Positions 1 to 6,511 of a stretch of DNA of 8,122 nucleotides are shown one piece after another. The notes beneath the pieces were generated by a model that was not told where the DNA came from, searched no databases, and saw only the letters and a program-made list of their open reading frames with translations. This DNA comes from Actinomycetota bacterium (lineage in GTDB: Bacteria > Actinomycetota > Actinomycetes > S36-B12 > UBA5976), in the NCBI GenBank assembly GCA_947373075.1, contig CANBWF010000057.1, positions 1-8,122 of the forward strand, given 5' to 3'. Positions within the stretch are counted from its first letter, which is position 1. Each line of letters begins with the position of its first letter. A program made the translations under genes and the position numbers.

Positions 1-1026
1 CATTCCAACGATCAACACGTCCCACCAAGAAAGCAATGGGTTCAAAGACCCTCGTGTGAGTTTGGTTGTTAGAAATGCGCCGAGTGTTACCCCTACCGGT
101 TGGCCAATCACTAAACCAAACAAAATTCCCTGCGTCAGATGAGCATGAAACATTTGCGAGAGCGCACCACTTTCAAGAGCAATGCCGATTGAAGTAAATG
201 CGAATATCGGTACGCAAATACCAGCTGAGATTGGGCGTAGTAAATGTTCCGCCCGATCTGCTGGAGATTGTGACTGCCCAGATTTTGCATGCACGTTCAT
301 TGATAATCCGAGTGCAACCCCAGCAATAGTCGAGTGAATGCCACTTTGATACATCCAGTACCAAGCATTCAATGCAAGCGGGATGCTCAGCCAAAGCGAG
401 GTTATGTAACGCCTCTGCAAAATGGCAAAAATGGCAATGCTGAGAATTGCAAAAATGAATTCGATTAAATGAAAACCTTGGTCATAGAAAATTGCAATTA
501 CGCTGATCGCACCCAAATCATTTACCACAGCCACAGTTAGCAAAAAGGAACGAAGCTCAAGAGGCAATCCCCGACCGGCTAACGCCAACACGGCAAGGGC
601 GAATGCGACATCAGTCGAAATCGGAATTCCCCATGCATTAGCGGCAGGTTCCCCATGATTTAGCATCAAAAATATCGCAGCAGCCAAAGTCATACCACTA
701 AGTGCGGCAACGATAGGAACTAATGCTTCACGTGGATCAGACAAACTACCTTTAACAATTTCGTGCTTTAACTCGTTGCCAACTACAAAAAAGAAAACCG
801 CTAATAAAAAATCAGCTGCCCATTGCGCCACTGTGAGGTTCAAATGCAGTGACTGTGGGCCGAATTTGAAAGTTGTAAATGACTCGTAGTATTTCGAAAG
901 TGGGCTGTTAGCTATAACCAAAGCAATTAAAGAGGTAGCGATTAAAAGTAATCCGCCTGTTGTCTCTTCGCGCAAGGCACGGACAATTCGTCCAGACTCA
1001 TGCGGTGCAATCGGTTCGAGAAACAT
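1..1026 (-). CDS. nhaA: Na+/H+ antiporter NhaA, C-terminus cut by window edge
   Basis: Inner-membrane antiporter of the NhaA family, which exchanges Na+ (or Li+) for H+. The 342 visible residues align along most of the family: a first membrane helix near 24-40, a VFFFVVGNELKHE segment (78-89), the transport-site helix GIPISTDVAFALAVLAL with Asp139 (E. coli Asp133), the helix with AVVNDLGAI (166-173), SGIHSTIAGVALG (228-240), AEHLLRPISAG (259-269) and GLVIGQPVGV (304-313). The last helix or two lie beyond position 1. Two key residues differ from the usual form: Asn169 stands at the first Asp of the Asp-Asp pair (Asp170 is kept), and Gln309 stands where E. coli has Lys300. ATG at 1026 is used as the start, but an in-frame GTG at 1041 is also possible and neither has a strong ribosome binding site. 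It follows acs by 60 bases with no visible terminator and is probably co-transcribed. Family assignment is secure; the ion specificity and stoichiometry of this variant are open. Confidence 0.95.
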   Translation of the reverse strand, partial: MFLEPIAPHESGRIVRALREETTGGLLLIATSLIALVIANSPLSKYYESFTTFKFGPQSLHLNLTVAQWAADFLLAVFFFVVGNELKHEIVKGSLSDPREALVPIVAALSGMTLAAAIFLMLNHGEPAANAWGIPISTDVAFALAVLALAGRGLPLELRSFLLTVAVVNDLGAISVIAIFYDQGFHLIEFIFAILSIAIFAILQRRYITSLWLSIPLALNAWYWMYQSGIHSTIAGVALGLSMNVHAKSGQSQSPADRAEHLLRPISAGICVPIFAFTSIGIALESGALSQMFHAHLTQGILFGLVIGQPVGVTLGAFLTTKLTRGSLNPLLSWWDVLIVGM

Positions 1027-1086
1027 GTTTTCGTCAACCACAAGGAAGACGCTACCCGATAAATTCTGGCAATCGAGTTGTTGTGG

Positions 1087-3048
1087 CTAATCTTCGGCTG
1101 TGCCTGCGCTTAAACCCTCACCTATTAAATTCATCACAGTCGGATCTGCCAGTGTTGTTACATCGCCCAAAGTTCGATTTTCCGCGACATCACGCAATAA
1201 CCGACGCATAATTTTTCCAGACCTGGTTTTAGGCAATTCGGCTACCACCAAGATTTTCCGTGGCTTAGCAATCGGGCCGATTTCTTTGGCAACGTGGTTA
1301 CGCAGTTCTTGCGCAACATCTGGACCATCTATTGAACCCGAACGCAGAATGACAAAAGCCACAACCGCCTGGCCAGTCATCTCATCATTGGCGCCAACAA
1401 CAGCGGCTTCAGCAACCATCGGATGTGAAACGAGCGCGGATTCAACTTCGGTAGTCGAAATTCGATGACCCGAAACATTCATCACGTCATCAACGCGACC
1501 TAGTAGCCAGATCGCCCCGTCGTTATCCCATTTAGCGCCATCGCCGGCGAAATACATTCCCTTGAACCGAGACCAGTAGGTTTCCACAAAGCGATCGTGG
1601 TCGCCCCAAATACCCCGCAACATTCCTGGCCAAGGTTCTGTAAGAACTAGATATCCACCGCTGCCATTTCCCACTGCATTTCCTTGCTCATCAAAAATTT
1701 CAGCGCTGATGCCTGGTAGTGGGCGCATAGCCGAACCAGGTTTACATGCTGTAACTCCAGGTAACGGACTAATCATTAGGCCACCAGTTTCGGTTTGCCA
1801 CCAAGTGTCGACCACAGGGCAGTTATCCGAGCCAATGACTCGGCGATACCAAATCCACGCCTCTGGATTAATTGGTTCACCAACACTGCCGAGTAAACGC
1901 AAACTTGAGAGGTCAAACTTGTTTGGAATTTCTTCGCCCCATTTCATGAAGGTACGAATTGCAGTTGGTGCGGTATACAAAATTGTCACGCCATACTTCT
2001 CAACAATTTCCCACCATCTGCCTTGATGTGGAGTATCAGGTGTACCTTCGTAAATAACTTGTGTGGCACCATTAGCGAGCGGACCATAGGCAACATATGA
2101 ATGACCCGTGATCCAACCAACATCAGCGGTGCACCAATAAACGTCTGTTTCAGGTTTGATATCAAAAACTGTGCGATGCGTGTAGCTCGCTTGAGTTAAG
2201 TAACCACCAGTCGTATGCAAAATGCCTTTTGGTTTACCAGTTGTGCCAGAGGTATAAAGAATGAATAGTGGATGTTCAGCATCAAAGGATTCTGGTTCGT
2301 GATTCGGCGATTGATCAGCAAGTACATCGTGCCACCACAAATCCATTTCTGGATTCCATGTAACTTCTTGTTCGGTTCGCTTAACAACTAATACATTCTC
2401 AACTGTCGGACATTCAGCGACTGCTTCATCAACGGCCGGCTTAAGTGCGAATGCACTTCCGCGTCTAAACCCGCCGTCAGCAGTTATAACAAGTTTCGCC
2501 GATGCATCATCAATGCGACTAGCAAGAGCATTGGCTGAGAATCCACCAAACACTACGGAATGAACTGCACCAATTCTTGTGCAGGCAAGCATGGAGATGA
2601 CTGCTTCCGGAATCATTGGCAAGTAAATGGCTACTCGATCGCCCGCGCTGATTCCTAACTCCGTTAATGCATTTGCTGTTCTACAAACTTCGTCTTGCAA
2701 TTCCTGATATGTAATTGATCGTTCGTCACCAGGTTCTCCTTCGAAATGAATTGCTACCCGATGTCCATTACCTGCAGCGACATGGCGATCTACACAATTC
2801 ACTGAAACATTTAATTCACCATTTACGAACCATTTCGCGACTGGAGCTTGCGACCAATCTAAAGTTTGTGTCCATGGCTTTCCCCACTGTAAGAAACTTG
2901 CTTGCTTTTCCCAAAAGCCAAGTCGATCTTGCGCGGCATCTTCGTATAACTGTGCGCCAGCATTTGCGGCGGCCGCGAACTCAGAGCTTGGTGGAAAAGT
3001 ACGATCTTCAGTTAGCAAATTCTCTAAAGTTTCATCGCTCATTTTCAT
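1087..3048 (-). CDS. acs: Acetyl-CoA synthetase (AMP-forming)
   Basis: Converts acetate, ATP and CoA to acetyl-CoA, AMP and pyrophosphate through an acetyl-adenylate; cytoplasmic. At 653 residues it has normal full length. Visible motifs, numbered from the first ATG: ANL-family phosphate loop YTSGTTGKPKG (265-275), the WWQTET adenylate-binding segment (416-421), AGDGAKWDNDG (501-511), the hinge region LLGRVDDVMNVSGHRIST (515-532) and the C-terminal PKTRSGKIMRR (606-616). Lys612 there is the catalytic lysine that Pat/GNAT enzymes acetylate to switch off Acs in other bacteria. Similarity to Streptomyces and mycobacterial Acs is obvious throughout. The start is ambiguous: GAGAG at 3052-3056 is 3 bases from the ATG at 3048 but 9 bases from a second ATG at 3042, and spacing favours the latter (MSDETLENLL, 651 residues). 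It sits 48 bases after the CvpA-like gene and before nhaA. Acs genes are known Crp/GlxR-class targets, but I see no TGTGA-N6-TCACA site directly upstream. Confidence 0.97.
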   Translation of the reverse strand: MKMSDETLENLLTEDRTFPPSSEFAAAANAGAQLYEDAAQDRLGFWEKQASFLQWGKPWTQTLDWSQAPVAKWFVNGELNVSVNCVDRHVAAGNGHRVAIHFEGEPGDERSITYQELQDEVCRTANALTELGISAGDRVAIYLPMIPEAVISMLACTRIGAVHSVVFGGFSANALASRIDDASAKLVITADGGFRRGSAFALKPAVDEAVAECPTVENVLVVKRTEQEVTWNPEMDLWWHDVLADQSPNHEPESFDAEHPLFILYTSGTTGKPKGILHTTGGYLTQASYTHRTVFDIKPETDVYWCTADVGWITGHSYVAYGPLANGATQVIYEGTPDTPHQGRWWEIVEKYGVTILYTAPTAIRTFMKWGEEIPNKFDLSSLRLLGSVGEPINPEAWIWYRRVIGSDNCPVVDTWWQTETGGLMISPLPGVTACKPGSAMRPLPGISAEIFDEQGNAVGNGSGGYLVLTEPWPGMLRGIWGDHDRFVETYWSRFKGMYFAGDGAKWDNDGAIWLLGRVDDVMNVSGHRISTTEVESALVSHPMVAEAAVVGANDEMTGQAVVAFVILRSGSIDGPDVAQELRNHVAKEIGPIAKPRKILVVAELPKTRSGKIMRRLLRDVAENRTLGDVTTLADPTVMNLIGEGLSAGTAED

Positions 3049-3060
3049 ACGCTCTCTATC

Positions 3061-3077
3061 GATGTTCCAATAACATC
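3061..3077. repeat. Perfect inverted repeat in the acs leader
   Basis: GATGTT, five bases, then AACATC: 6-base perfect arms, beginning 12 bases upstream of the first acs ATG inside the 48-base gap after the CvpA-like gene. On the transcribed strand the second arm is followed by GATAGAGAG rather than a U tract, so it is not an intrinsic terminator. It may be an operator half-site pair or a small hairpin just before the acs ribosome binding site. Function unknown. Confidence 0.45.
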
Positions 3078-3096
3078 TCTACCGTAAATTGCTCGG

Positions 3097-3624
3097 CTAG
3101 TCTGCAGTTTTCTGCAAGTTCAAAGAGAGGGAACTCATTCCTCGCCACTTATCAATTACTGTTCTAATCTGCTGTGGCAAATACTTATCAATCTTCACAA
3201 CCACAACAGAATCCGATAATTGAGCGGGAATCTTAGGTAGTGGCGCCGCAATCAAAGTCGTGCAGGCTATCCAAATCACCAATGTCCAACCGCAAAATGC
3301 AAGTACCCCACCTGATACATGATCCAAAGTCTGCACAGGTTCCCACGGGAGCGCCTTATTAATGCGCTTACCAACAAAGCCACCGACACCATTACCCAGT
3401 GAAACTGCAATTAAAAAGATGAAACCTTCCGTGGCCCAACGAATCGCAGTTGTATGAGAGTGACCTGACATCATGTTGGTTGCGACAAAATGTCCAGCAA
3501 ATGCGCCGATGATGCTGCCAATGAGCGACATCACGGTAACTATTAGTCCTCGTCGCCAGCCACTAAGTGTGACCAGAATAAGTAAGCCGATGAAGAAATA
3601 GTCGATGGTTACCAAGTGGCCCAA
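3097..3624 (-). CDS. CvpA-family membrane protein, MarP membrane domain without protease
   Basis: A 175-residue protein with four predicted membrane segments (about 5-21, 27-49, 65-86, 104-127) and the CvpA-family start pattern of a first helix followed by GWRRGL (22-27). After the fourth helix comes a stretch (about 130-165, ending YLPQQIRTVIDKWRGMSS) that resembles the stalk joining the membrane part of actinobacterial MarP (Rv3671c) to its extracellular trypsin-like protease. The gene ends in TAG there, and only 48 bases remain before acs, so the protease domain is absent. Position in the nth-thioredoxin-X order also matches marP. The start is TTG at 3624, with GAGG (3633-3636) 8 bases upstream overlapping the stop codon of the thioredoxin gene, so translation is probably coupled. 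CvpA-family proteins have been linked to colicin V export, envelope stress and acid resistance; the exact job here is unknown. Family call is good; a MarP origin is inferred from alignment by eye and synteny. Confidence 0.85.
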   Translation of the reverse strand: MGHLVTIDYFFIGLLILVTLSGWRRGLIVTVMSLIGSIIGAFAGHFVATNMMSGHSHTTAIRWATEGFIFLIAVSLGNGVGGFVGKRINKALPWEPVQTLDHVSGGVLAFCGWTLVIWIACTTLIAAPLPKIPAQLSDSVVVVKIDKYLPQQIRTVIDKWRGMSSLSLNLQKTAD

Positions 3625-3634
3625 AATAATCGCC

Positions 3635-4171
3635 TCAATCTTTTGTCATAGCGATAAAGCGCAGCATCGCCTGTTTTGTCATCACACCATCATGTCTAGC
3701 CACGATGCTTCCATCGCTAGCAACAACAATAGTTACCGGTAAGCCCACAATTCCTAAATGACTCGTCAAAACTTCAGCACTATCTATATAGCTGGGGAAT
3801 GCCGTTCCATTTTCTTTCATCAGATTGTAGGCATCGGTTTTTAGCTTGCTACTTGCGCGTGCATCTTGCACGTTGATGCCAATAACATTTTTTGCTAGCG
3901 CTTGATCGCGCCATAATCCAAACTCTTCCCGGCAAGTTGTGCACCAGGATGCCCAGAAAGTCACGACGACAGGCTTAGGAATGTCCGCAAATTTCAGTGA
4001 CGAACCAGTCGCAAGATCAGTTAAAGCAACATCTGGGGCAATTTTCAGGTCTGATTTTGTTGGCGAAGCTGAAGCCGAAGTAATAGGTGTACCAGCCGAA
4101 TTAGGTTTTTGATTTGGGGTGCTGCACGCCGCAAGTAAAAAAGCCAAAGCTAAAGCGGATAGTTTCTTCAT
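3635..4171 (-). CDS. TlpA/ResA-like thioredoxin-fold lipoprotein
   Basis: A 178-residue secreted thiol-disulphide protein. Residues 1-16 form a lipoprotein signal (MKKL, then a hydrophobic core, then lipobox LLAAC with Cys16 as lipid anchor). A Ser/Thr/Ala/Pro-rich linker of about 25 residues follows. The thioredoxin domain runs from about 45 to 178, with the active site WASWCTTC (Cys77 and Cys80) and the cis-proline in GLPVTIVV (Pro145). It should sit on the outer face of the membrane and reduce or oxidise protein cysteines, as in cytochrome c maturation or general redox repair; the target is not shown by the sequence. Its ATG overlaps the nth stop in a TAATG junction at 4171, a standard arrangement for coupled translation. 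It occupies the position of Rv3673c in mycobacteria. The molecular class is secure, the substrate unknown. Confidence 0.92.
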   Translation of the reverse strand: MKKLSALALAFLLAACSTPNQKPNSAGTPITSASASPTKSDLKIAPDVALTDLATGSSLKFADIPKPVVVTFWASWCTTCREEFGLWRDQALAKNVIGINVQDARASSKLKTDAYNLMKENGTAFPSYIDSAEVLTSHLGIVGLPVTIVVASDGSIVARHDGVMTKQAMLRFIAMTKD

Positions 4172-4896
4172 TATGCACTCAGCTTTACTAATTCATTTGC
4201 AGCTTTTGGATCAGTAGGACCTTCACCAAAGGATGGGCAAAGTTTTGCTACCGGGCAAGCGCCGCATGCTGGTTTCTTTGCATGGCAAATACGGCGTCCG
4301 AAAAAGATTAGTCGATGGTTTAACAAAGTCCATTTCTTACTATCAAAAACGTCCATCAAATCGAATTCAACTTTTACTGGATCAGTATTAGCTGTCCAGC
4401 CAAGACGGCGGGCAATTCTGCCAACATGAGTGTCGACTGTAATGCCGGGAGTTTCAAAAGCATTGCTCAAAACAACGTTTGCAGTTTTTCGGCCAACTCC
4501 AGGCAACTTAACTAATTGCTCGAGAGTGTTCGGAACTTGTCCATCAAATTCTGTTTCGATCGCACTTGCTAATCCCAAAATGGATGTTGATTTATTTCGA
4601 TAAAACCCAGTTGACCGAATTAGTTTCTCAAGTTCGAGTCGCTGAGCTTTTGCAAAATCTTTTGCCGTTGGATATTTCGCAAACAGTGCTGGAGTAACCA
4701 GATTGACGCGCTTATCAGTGCATTGCGCAGATAAAACTGTGGCAATCAATAATTGCAACGGGTTTTCAAAATCAAGTTCACATTTAGCTTCTGGAAAAAC
4801 TTTGCCAAGGATCGAGTAAATTTTTGTGGCTCTAACCTTGATTTCGCCAGCCGACTCAGTAAGTGGTTTTGGCTTTGCGGTTGCAGGTTTTGGCAC
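4171..4896 (-). CDS. nth: Endonuclease III, DNA glycosylase/AP lyase
   Basis: Base excision repair enzyme that removes oxidised pyrimidines and cuts the abasic site by beta-elimination; cytoplasmic. It has the family hallmarks: LLIATVLSAQCTDKRVN (49-65), the helix-hairpin-helix LPGVGRKTA (131-139) with catalytic Lys137, VDTHVGRIARRLG (154-166) with catalytic Asp155, and a C-terminal [4Fe-4S] loop with Cys204, Cys211, Cys214 and Cys220 in the classic C-X6-C-X2-C-X5-C spacing. Length is 241 residues, with a Lys/Pro/Ala-rich N-terminal extension of about 20 residues that is common in actinobacterial homologues. The start is GTG at 4896; an AGG lies 8 bases upstream but the site is not strong. 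It lies 18 bases after crp and overlaps the thioredoxin gene by one base, so it is an internal operon gene. Confidence 0.97.
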   Translation of the reverse strand: MPKPATAKPKPLTESAGEIKVRATKIYSILGKVFPEAKCELDFENPLQLLIATVLSAQCTDKRVNLVTPALFAKYPTAKDFAKAQRLELEKLIRSTGFYRNKSTSILGLASAIETEFDGQVPNTLEQLVKLPGVGRKTANVVLSNAFETPGITVDTHVGRIARRLGWTANTDPVKVEFDLMDVFDSKKWTLLNHRLIFFGRRICHAKKPACGACPVAKLCPSFGEGPTDPKAANELVKLSA

Positions 4897-4914
4897 GCCT
4901 TTAGCCTACGACAG

Positions 4915-5589
4915 TTATTTGGCTCGGCCTTGAAGTCTAGAAACGTCCAAAATGTGCACACTACGGGTTTCTAGCCGGATCCAGCCGCGCGTCACGAAAT
5001 CAGCAAGTGCCTTATTCACCGTTTCTCGAGAAGCGCCAACGAGTTGGGCAATCTCTTCCTGAGTTAGATCATGGGCAACTAATCGTCCAGAAGCTGAATC
5101 TGTACCAAACTTCTCATTTAACTGGATCAGGACTTTTGCTACTCGGCCAGGCACATCAGCAAATACCAAGTCCGACATGGTCTCGCTATTTCGCCGCAAG
5201 CGGTTTGCTAGTGCTTGAAGCAGTGATTGAGCTACTTCTGGGCGTTGCGTTAACCAAGGCTGAAGTACATCATGTTTCAAGCCCAACACTTCGACATCTG
5301 TAACTGCGATAGCCGTAGATGTTCGTGGGCCTGGATCGAAGACCGATAACTCACCAAACATGTCACCAGGTCCGAGCACGGTAAATAGCGACTCGCGTCC
5401 ATCACTTGAAGTGTGGCTGAGTTTAATTTTGCCCTCGATTATCAAGTAAAGCTGATCGCCTTGATCTGCTTCTTGAAAAAGCACTTCACCTTTTTTCAAA
5501 GTCTCGCTGGTCATTGAGTCGCGAAGTGCTGCAGCAGATTGTTCATCAAGTGCGCTGAATAGTGGCGCATCCCGCAAGTTACTATCCAT
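4915..5589 (-). CDS. crp: cAMP receptor protein, Crp/GlxR type global regulator
   Basis: A 224-residue CRP/FNR-family transcription factor, the same length as the M. tuberculosis Crp (Rv3676) I recall and very similar to it. Residues 1-115 form the cyclic-nucleotide domain with phosphate-binding cassette FGELSVFDPGPRTSTA (78-93), including Glu80, Arg89 and Thr90, so cAMP binding is expected. A dimerisation helix follows (about 116-145). The C-terminal winged helix includes VPGRVAKVLIQL and the recognition segment TQEEIAQLVGASRETVNKAL (176-195). No iron-sulphur cysteines are seen, so it is not an FNR. The start is ATG at 5589 rather than the in-frame TTG at 5601: GGAG lies 6 bases before the ATG, and the resulting length fits the family. 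It probably heads the nth-tlpA-cvpA-acs-nhaA transcript, which would link carbon signalling to acetate use. No consensus TGTGA-N6-TCACA box is visible in its own promoter. Confidence 0.97.
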   Translation of the reverse strand: MDSNLRDAPLFSALDEQSAAALRDSMTSETLKKGEVLFQEADQGDQLYLIIEGKIKLSHTSSDGRESLFTVLGPGDMFGELSVFDPGPRTSTAIAVTDVEVLGLKHDVLQPWLTQRPEVAQSLLQALANRLRRNSETMSDLVFADVPGRVAKVLIQLNEKFGTDSASGRLVAHDLTQEEIAQLVGASRETVNKALADFVTRGWIRLETRSVHILDVSRLQGRAK

Positions 5590-5595
5590 CAACTT

Positions 5596-5600
5596 CTCCA
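5596..5600 (-). promoter_or_regulatory. Ribosome binding site that fixes the crp start
   Basis: TGGAG on the minus strand, 6 bases before the ATG at 5589. It overlaps the codons that would follow the alternative upstream TTG, which argues for the 224-residue form starting MDSNLRDAPLF. Confidence 0.75.
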
Positions 5601-5624
5601 AATCGCTCGGAACAAAATCCCAAC

Positions 5625-5639
5625 AGGTCTATACGACCT
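5625..5639. repeat. Perfect dyad overlapping the crp -10 region
   Basis: AGGTC, five bases, then GACCT. The dyad spans the candidate -10 hexamer of crp (5628-5633), the usual place for a repressor site or an autoregulatory operator. It does not match the TGTGA-N6-TCACA motif bound by Crp/GlxR proteins, so any binder is unknown. Confidence 0.4.
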
Positions 5640-5656
5640 CTATTGACTGTACCCAA
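5628..5656 (-). promoter_or_regulatory. Candidate sigma70-type promoter of crp
   Basis: On the minus strand, TTGGGT (5656-5651) and TATAGA (5633-5628) are separated by exactly 17 bases. Transcription would start near 5621 and give a leader of about 32 bases to the crp ATG. The -10 is good, the -35 matches only in TTG. It lies in the 91-base gap after ridA, the widest gap within the minus-strand block. Confidence 0.45.
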
Positions 5657-5680
5657 TTGAATGGAACTCGGCAGAGTCAA

Positions 5681-6148
5681 TTACTGCGAAACTTCAACAA
5701 TTAGTTCAATCTCAACCGGTGCGTTAAGTGGCAGCACCGCCATGCCGATTGACGATCGTGCATGCGCAGCTAATTCGCCAAAAATTTCGCCCAATAATTC
5801 ACTTGCGCCATTTACCACTGCTGGCTGATTTGTAAATGTTGGATGGCTAGCAACATAACCAGTTACTTTCACAATCTGGGTAACTTTGTCTAAGTCACCA
5901 ACAATCGCTTTGATAGCAGCCAATGCATTGAGTGCGCACTGTCGCGCACAGGCATACGCATCATCAATTTCAACATCGACACCAAGAATTCCGGTGGTCA
6001 TCAACGCGCCATCGCGCATCGGTAACTGGCCGGACGTGAAGATAAGGTTGCCACTTTTTTGGGCTGGGATGTATGCAGCAACTGGTGCTGCAACTGCTGG
6101 CAAAGTAATGCCAAGTTCGATTAATCGATTTTCAATGGTGTTAGTCAC
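5681..6148 (-). CDS. RidA/YjgF family protein
   Basis: A 155-residue member of the Rid family, whose RidA branch hydrolyses reactive enamine/imine intermediates (such as 2-aminoacrylate) released by PLP enzymes; cytoplasmic, normally a trimer. Recognisable features: GNLIFTSGQLP (33-43), a conserved CALNALAAIKAIVGDLDKVTQIVKVTGYVAS core (about 71-101), and HARSSIGMAVLPLNAPVEIE (129-148). Arg131 and Glu146 align by eye with E. coli RidA Arg105 and Glu120. The extended N-terminus (LIELGITLP, then AAPVAAYIPA) and the length of about 155 match the actinobacterial subfamily next to whiB4/crp (Rv3678c-like) rather than the canonical 128-residue RidA, so its exact substrate is less certain. The start is GTG at 6148 with only a weak ribosome binding site, 48 bases after whiB; the two may be co-transcribed. 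Confidence 0.92.
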   Translation of the reverse strand: MTNTIENRLIELGITLPAVAAPVAAYIPAQKSGNLIFTSGQLPMRDGALMTTGILGVDVEIDDAYACARQCALNALAAIKAIVGDLDKVTQIVKVTGYVASHPTFTNQPAVVNGASELLGEIFGELAAHARSSIGMAVLPLNAPVEIELIVEVSQ

Positions 6149-6159
6149 AGCACTACTTT

Positions 6160-6194
6160 ACGCACACCTGCGTGGTTTAACTGCTACTGGTAGC
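6160..6194. repeat. Two short hairpins between whiB and ridA
   Basis: ACGCA-N4-TGCGT (6160-6173) and GCTAC-N2-GTAGC (6183-6194) lie in tandem in the 48-base gap. Neither has a following U tract on the minus-strand RNA. They could slow read-through or influence ridA translation, but the stems are only 5 bp and may be chance. Confidence 0.3.
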
Positions 6195-6196
6195 GA

Positions 6197-6511
6197 TTAA
6201 CTTTGGCGAACGAATGCCACAGGATCGACGCGGCCATATTCTTGGCGAGCACTCATAAGTAAATCTCGCCAGGAAGTTACATTGTTGCGGCGACGAAGCA
6301 ACGCACGACGTTCACGTTCGGTCATACCGCCCCAAACGCCATACTCAATTTGATTATCAAGTGCTACTGCGAGACATTCGGTGCGCACATTGCAACCTGC
6401 GCAAATGATCTTTACGCGGTTCTGTGCTGCACCTTGAACAAAGAGTACGTCTGGGTCTGTATCGATACAGGCAGCTTCGTTGTTCCAGTTGTCATTCCAG
6501 TCAGCTTGCAC
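6197..6511 (-). CDS. WhiB-family iron-sulphur transcription factor (WhiB4/WblA type)
   Basis: A 104-residue actinobacteria-specific WhiB-like protein. Cys15, Cys37, Cys40 and Cys46 give the C-X21-C-X2-C-X5-C pattern that binds a [4Fe-4S] cluster sensitive to O2 or NO. The GVWGG turn (58-62) and following basic stretch TERERRALLRRR (64-75) form the DNA- or sigma-interacting C-terminal part. The segment DTDPDVLFVQGAAQ (17-30), the downstream VTSWRDLL, and the position divergent from a class A PBP gene and before ridA match WhiB4 of mycobacteria and WblA of Streptomyces, which act in redox responses and development. The N-terminus is much shorter than in WhiB4. The start is GTG at 6511: AAGGGA (6519-6524) is 7 bases upstream and an in-frame stop lies just beyond. 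The leader holds a notable hairpin. Confidence 0.95.
   Translation of the reverse strand: MQADWNDNWNNEAACIDTDPDVLFVQGAAQNRVKIICAGCNVRTECLAVALDNQIEYGVWGGMTERERRALLRRRNNVTSWRDLLMSARQEYGRVDPVAFVRQS

Noticed and set aside
173..394. Second minus-strand frame inside nhaA
   Set aside because: NhaA reads through without interruption in its own frame over this stretch, so this is a shadow frame and not a frameshift.
1100..1468. 122-codon plus-strand open frame opposite the acs C-terminus
   Set aside because: Fully antisense to conserved Acs motifs, including the catalytic Lys612 region; low-complexity Ser/Thr/Arg composition and no family resemblance.
2715..3167. 150-codon plus-strand open frame opposite the acs N-terminus and cvpA end
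   Set aside because: It lies antisense to strongly conserved acs codons, has no recognisable domain or ribosome site, and reads like a reverse-frame shadow.
5590..5601. Upstream in-frame TTG start for crp adding MEKL
   Set aside because: The TTG directly precedes the GGAG ribosome site for the ATG at 5589; the ATG gives the family-typical 224 residues.
5643..5680. TTGACT ... AGTCAA long-range dyad after ridA as a ridA terminator
   Set aside because: Arms are only 6 bases with a 26-base gap and no U tract follows; it is weak as a terminator and may be chance.
6146..6161. Possible Crp/GlxR box at the ridA start (TGTGA-like)
   Set aside because: Only the left half TGTGA is present; the right half does not match TCACA at the required 6-base spacing.
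5886..6200. Plus-strand open frame opposite ridA
   Set aside because: Antisense to the RidA core with no independent start signal or recognisable product.
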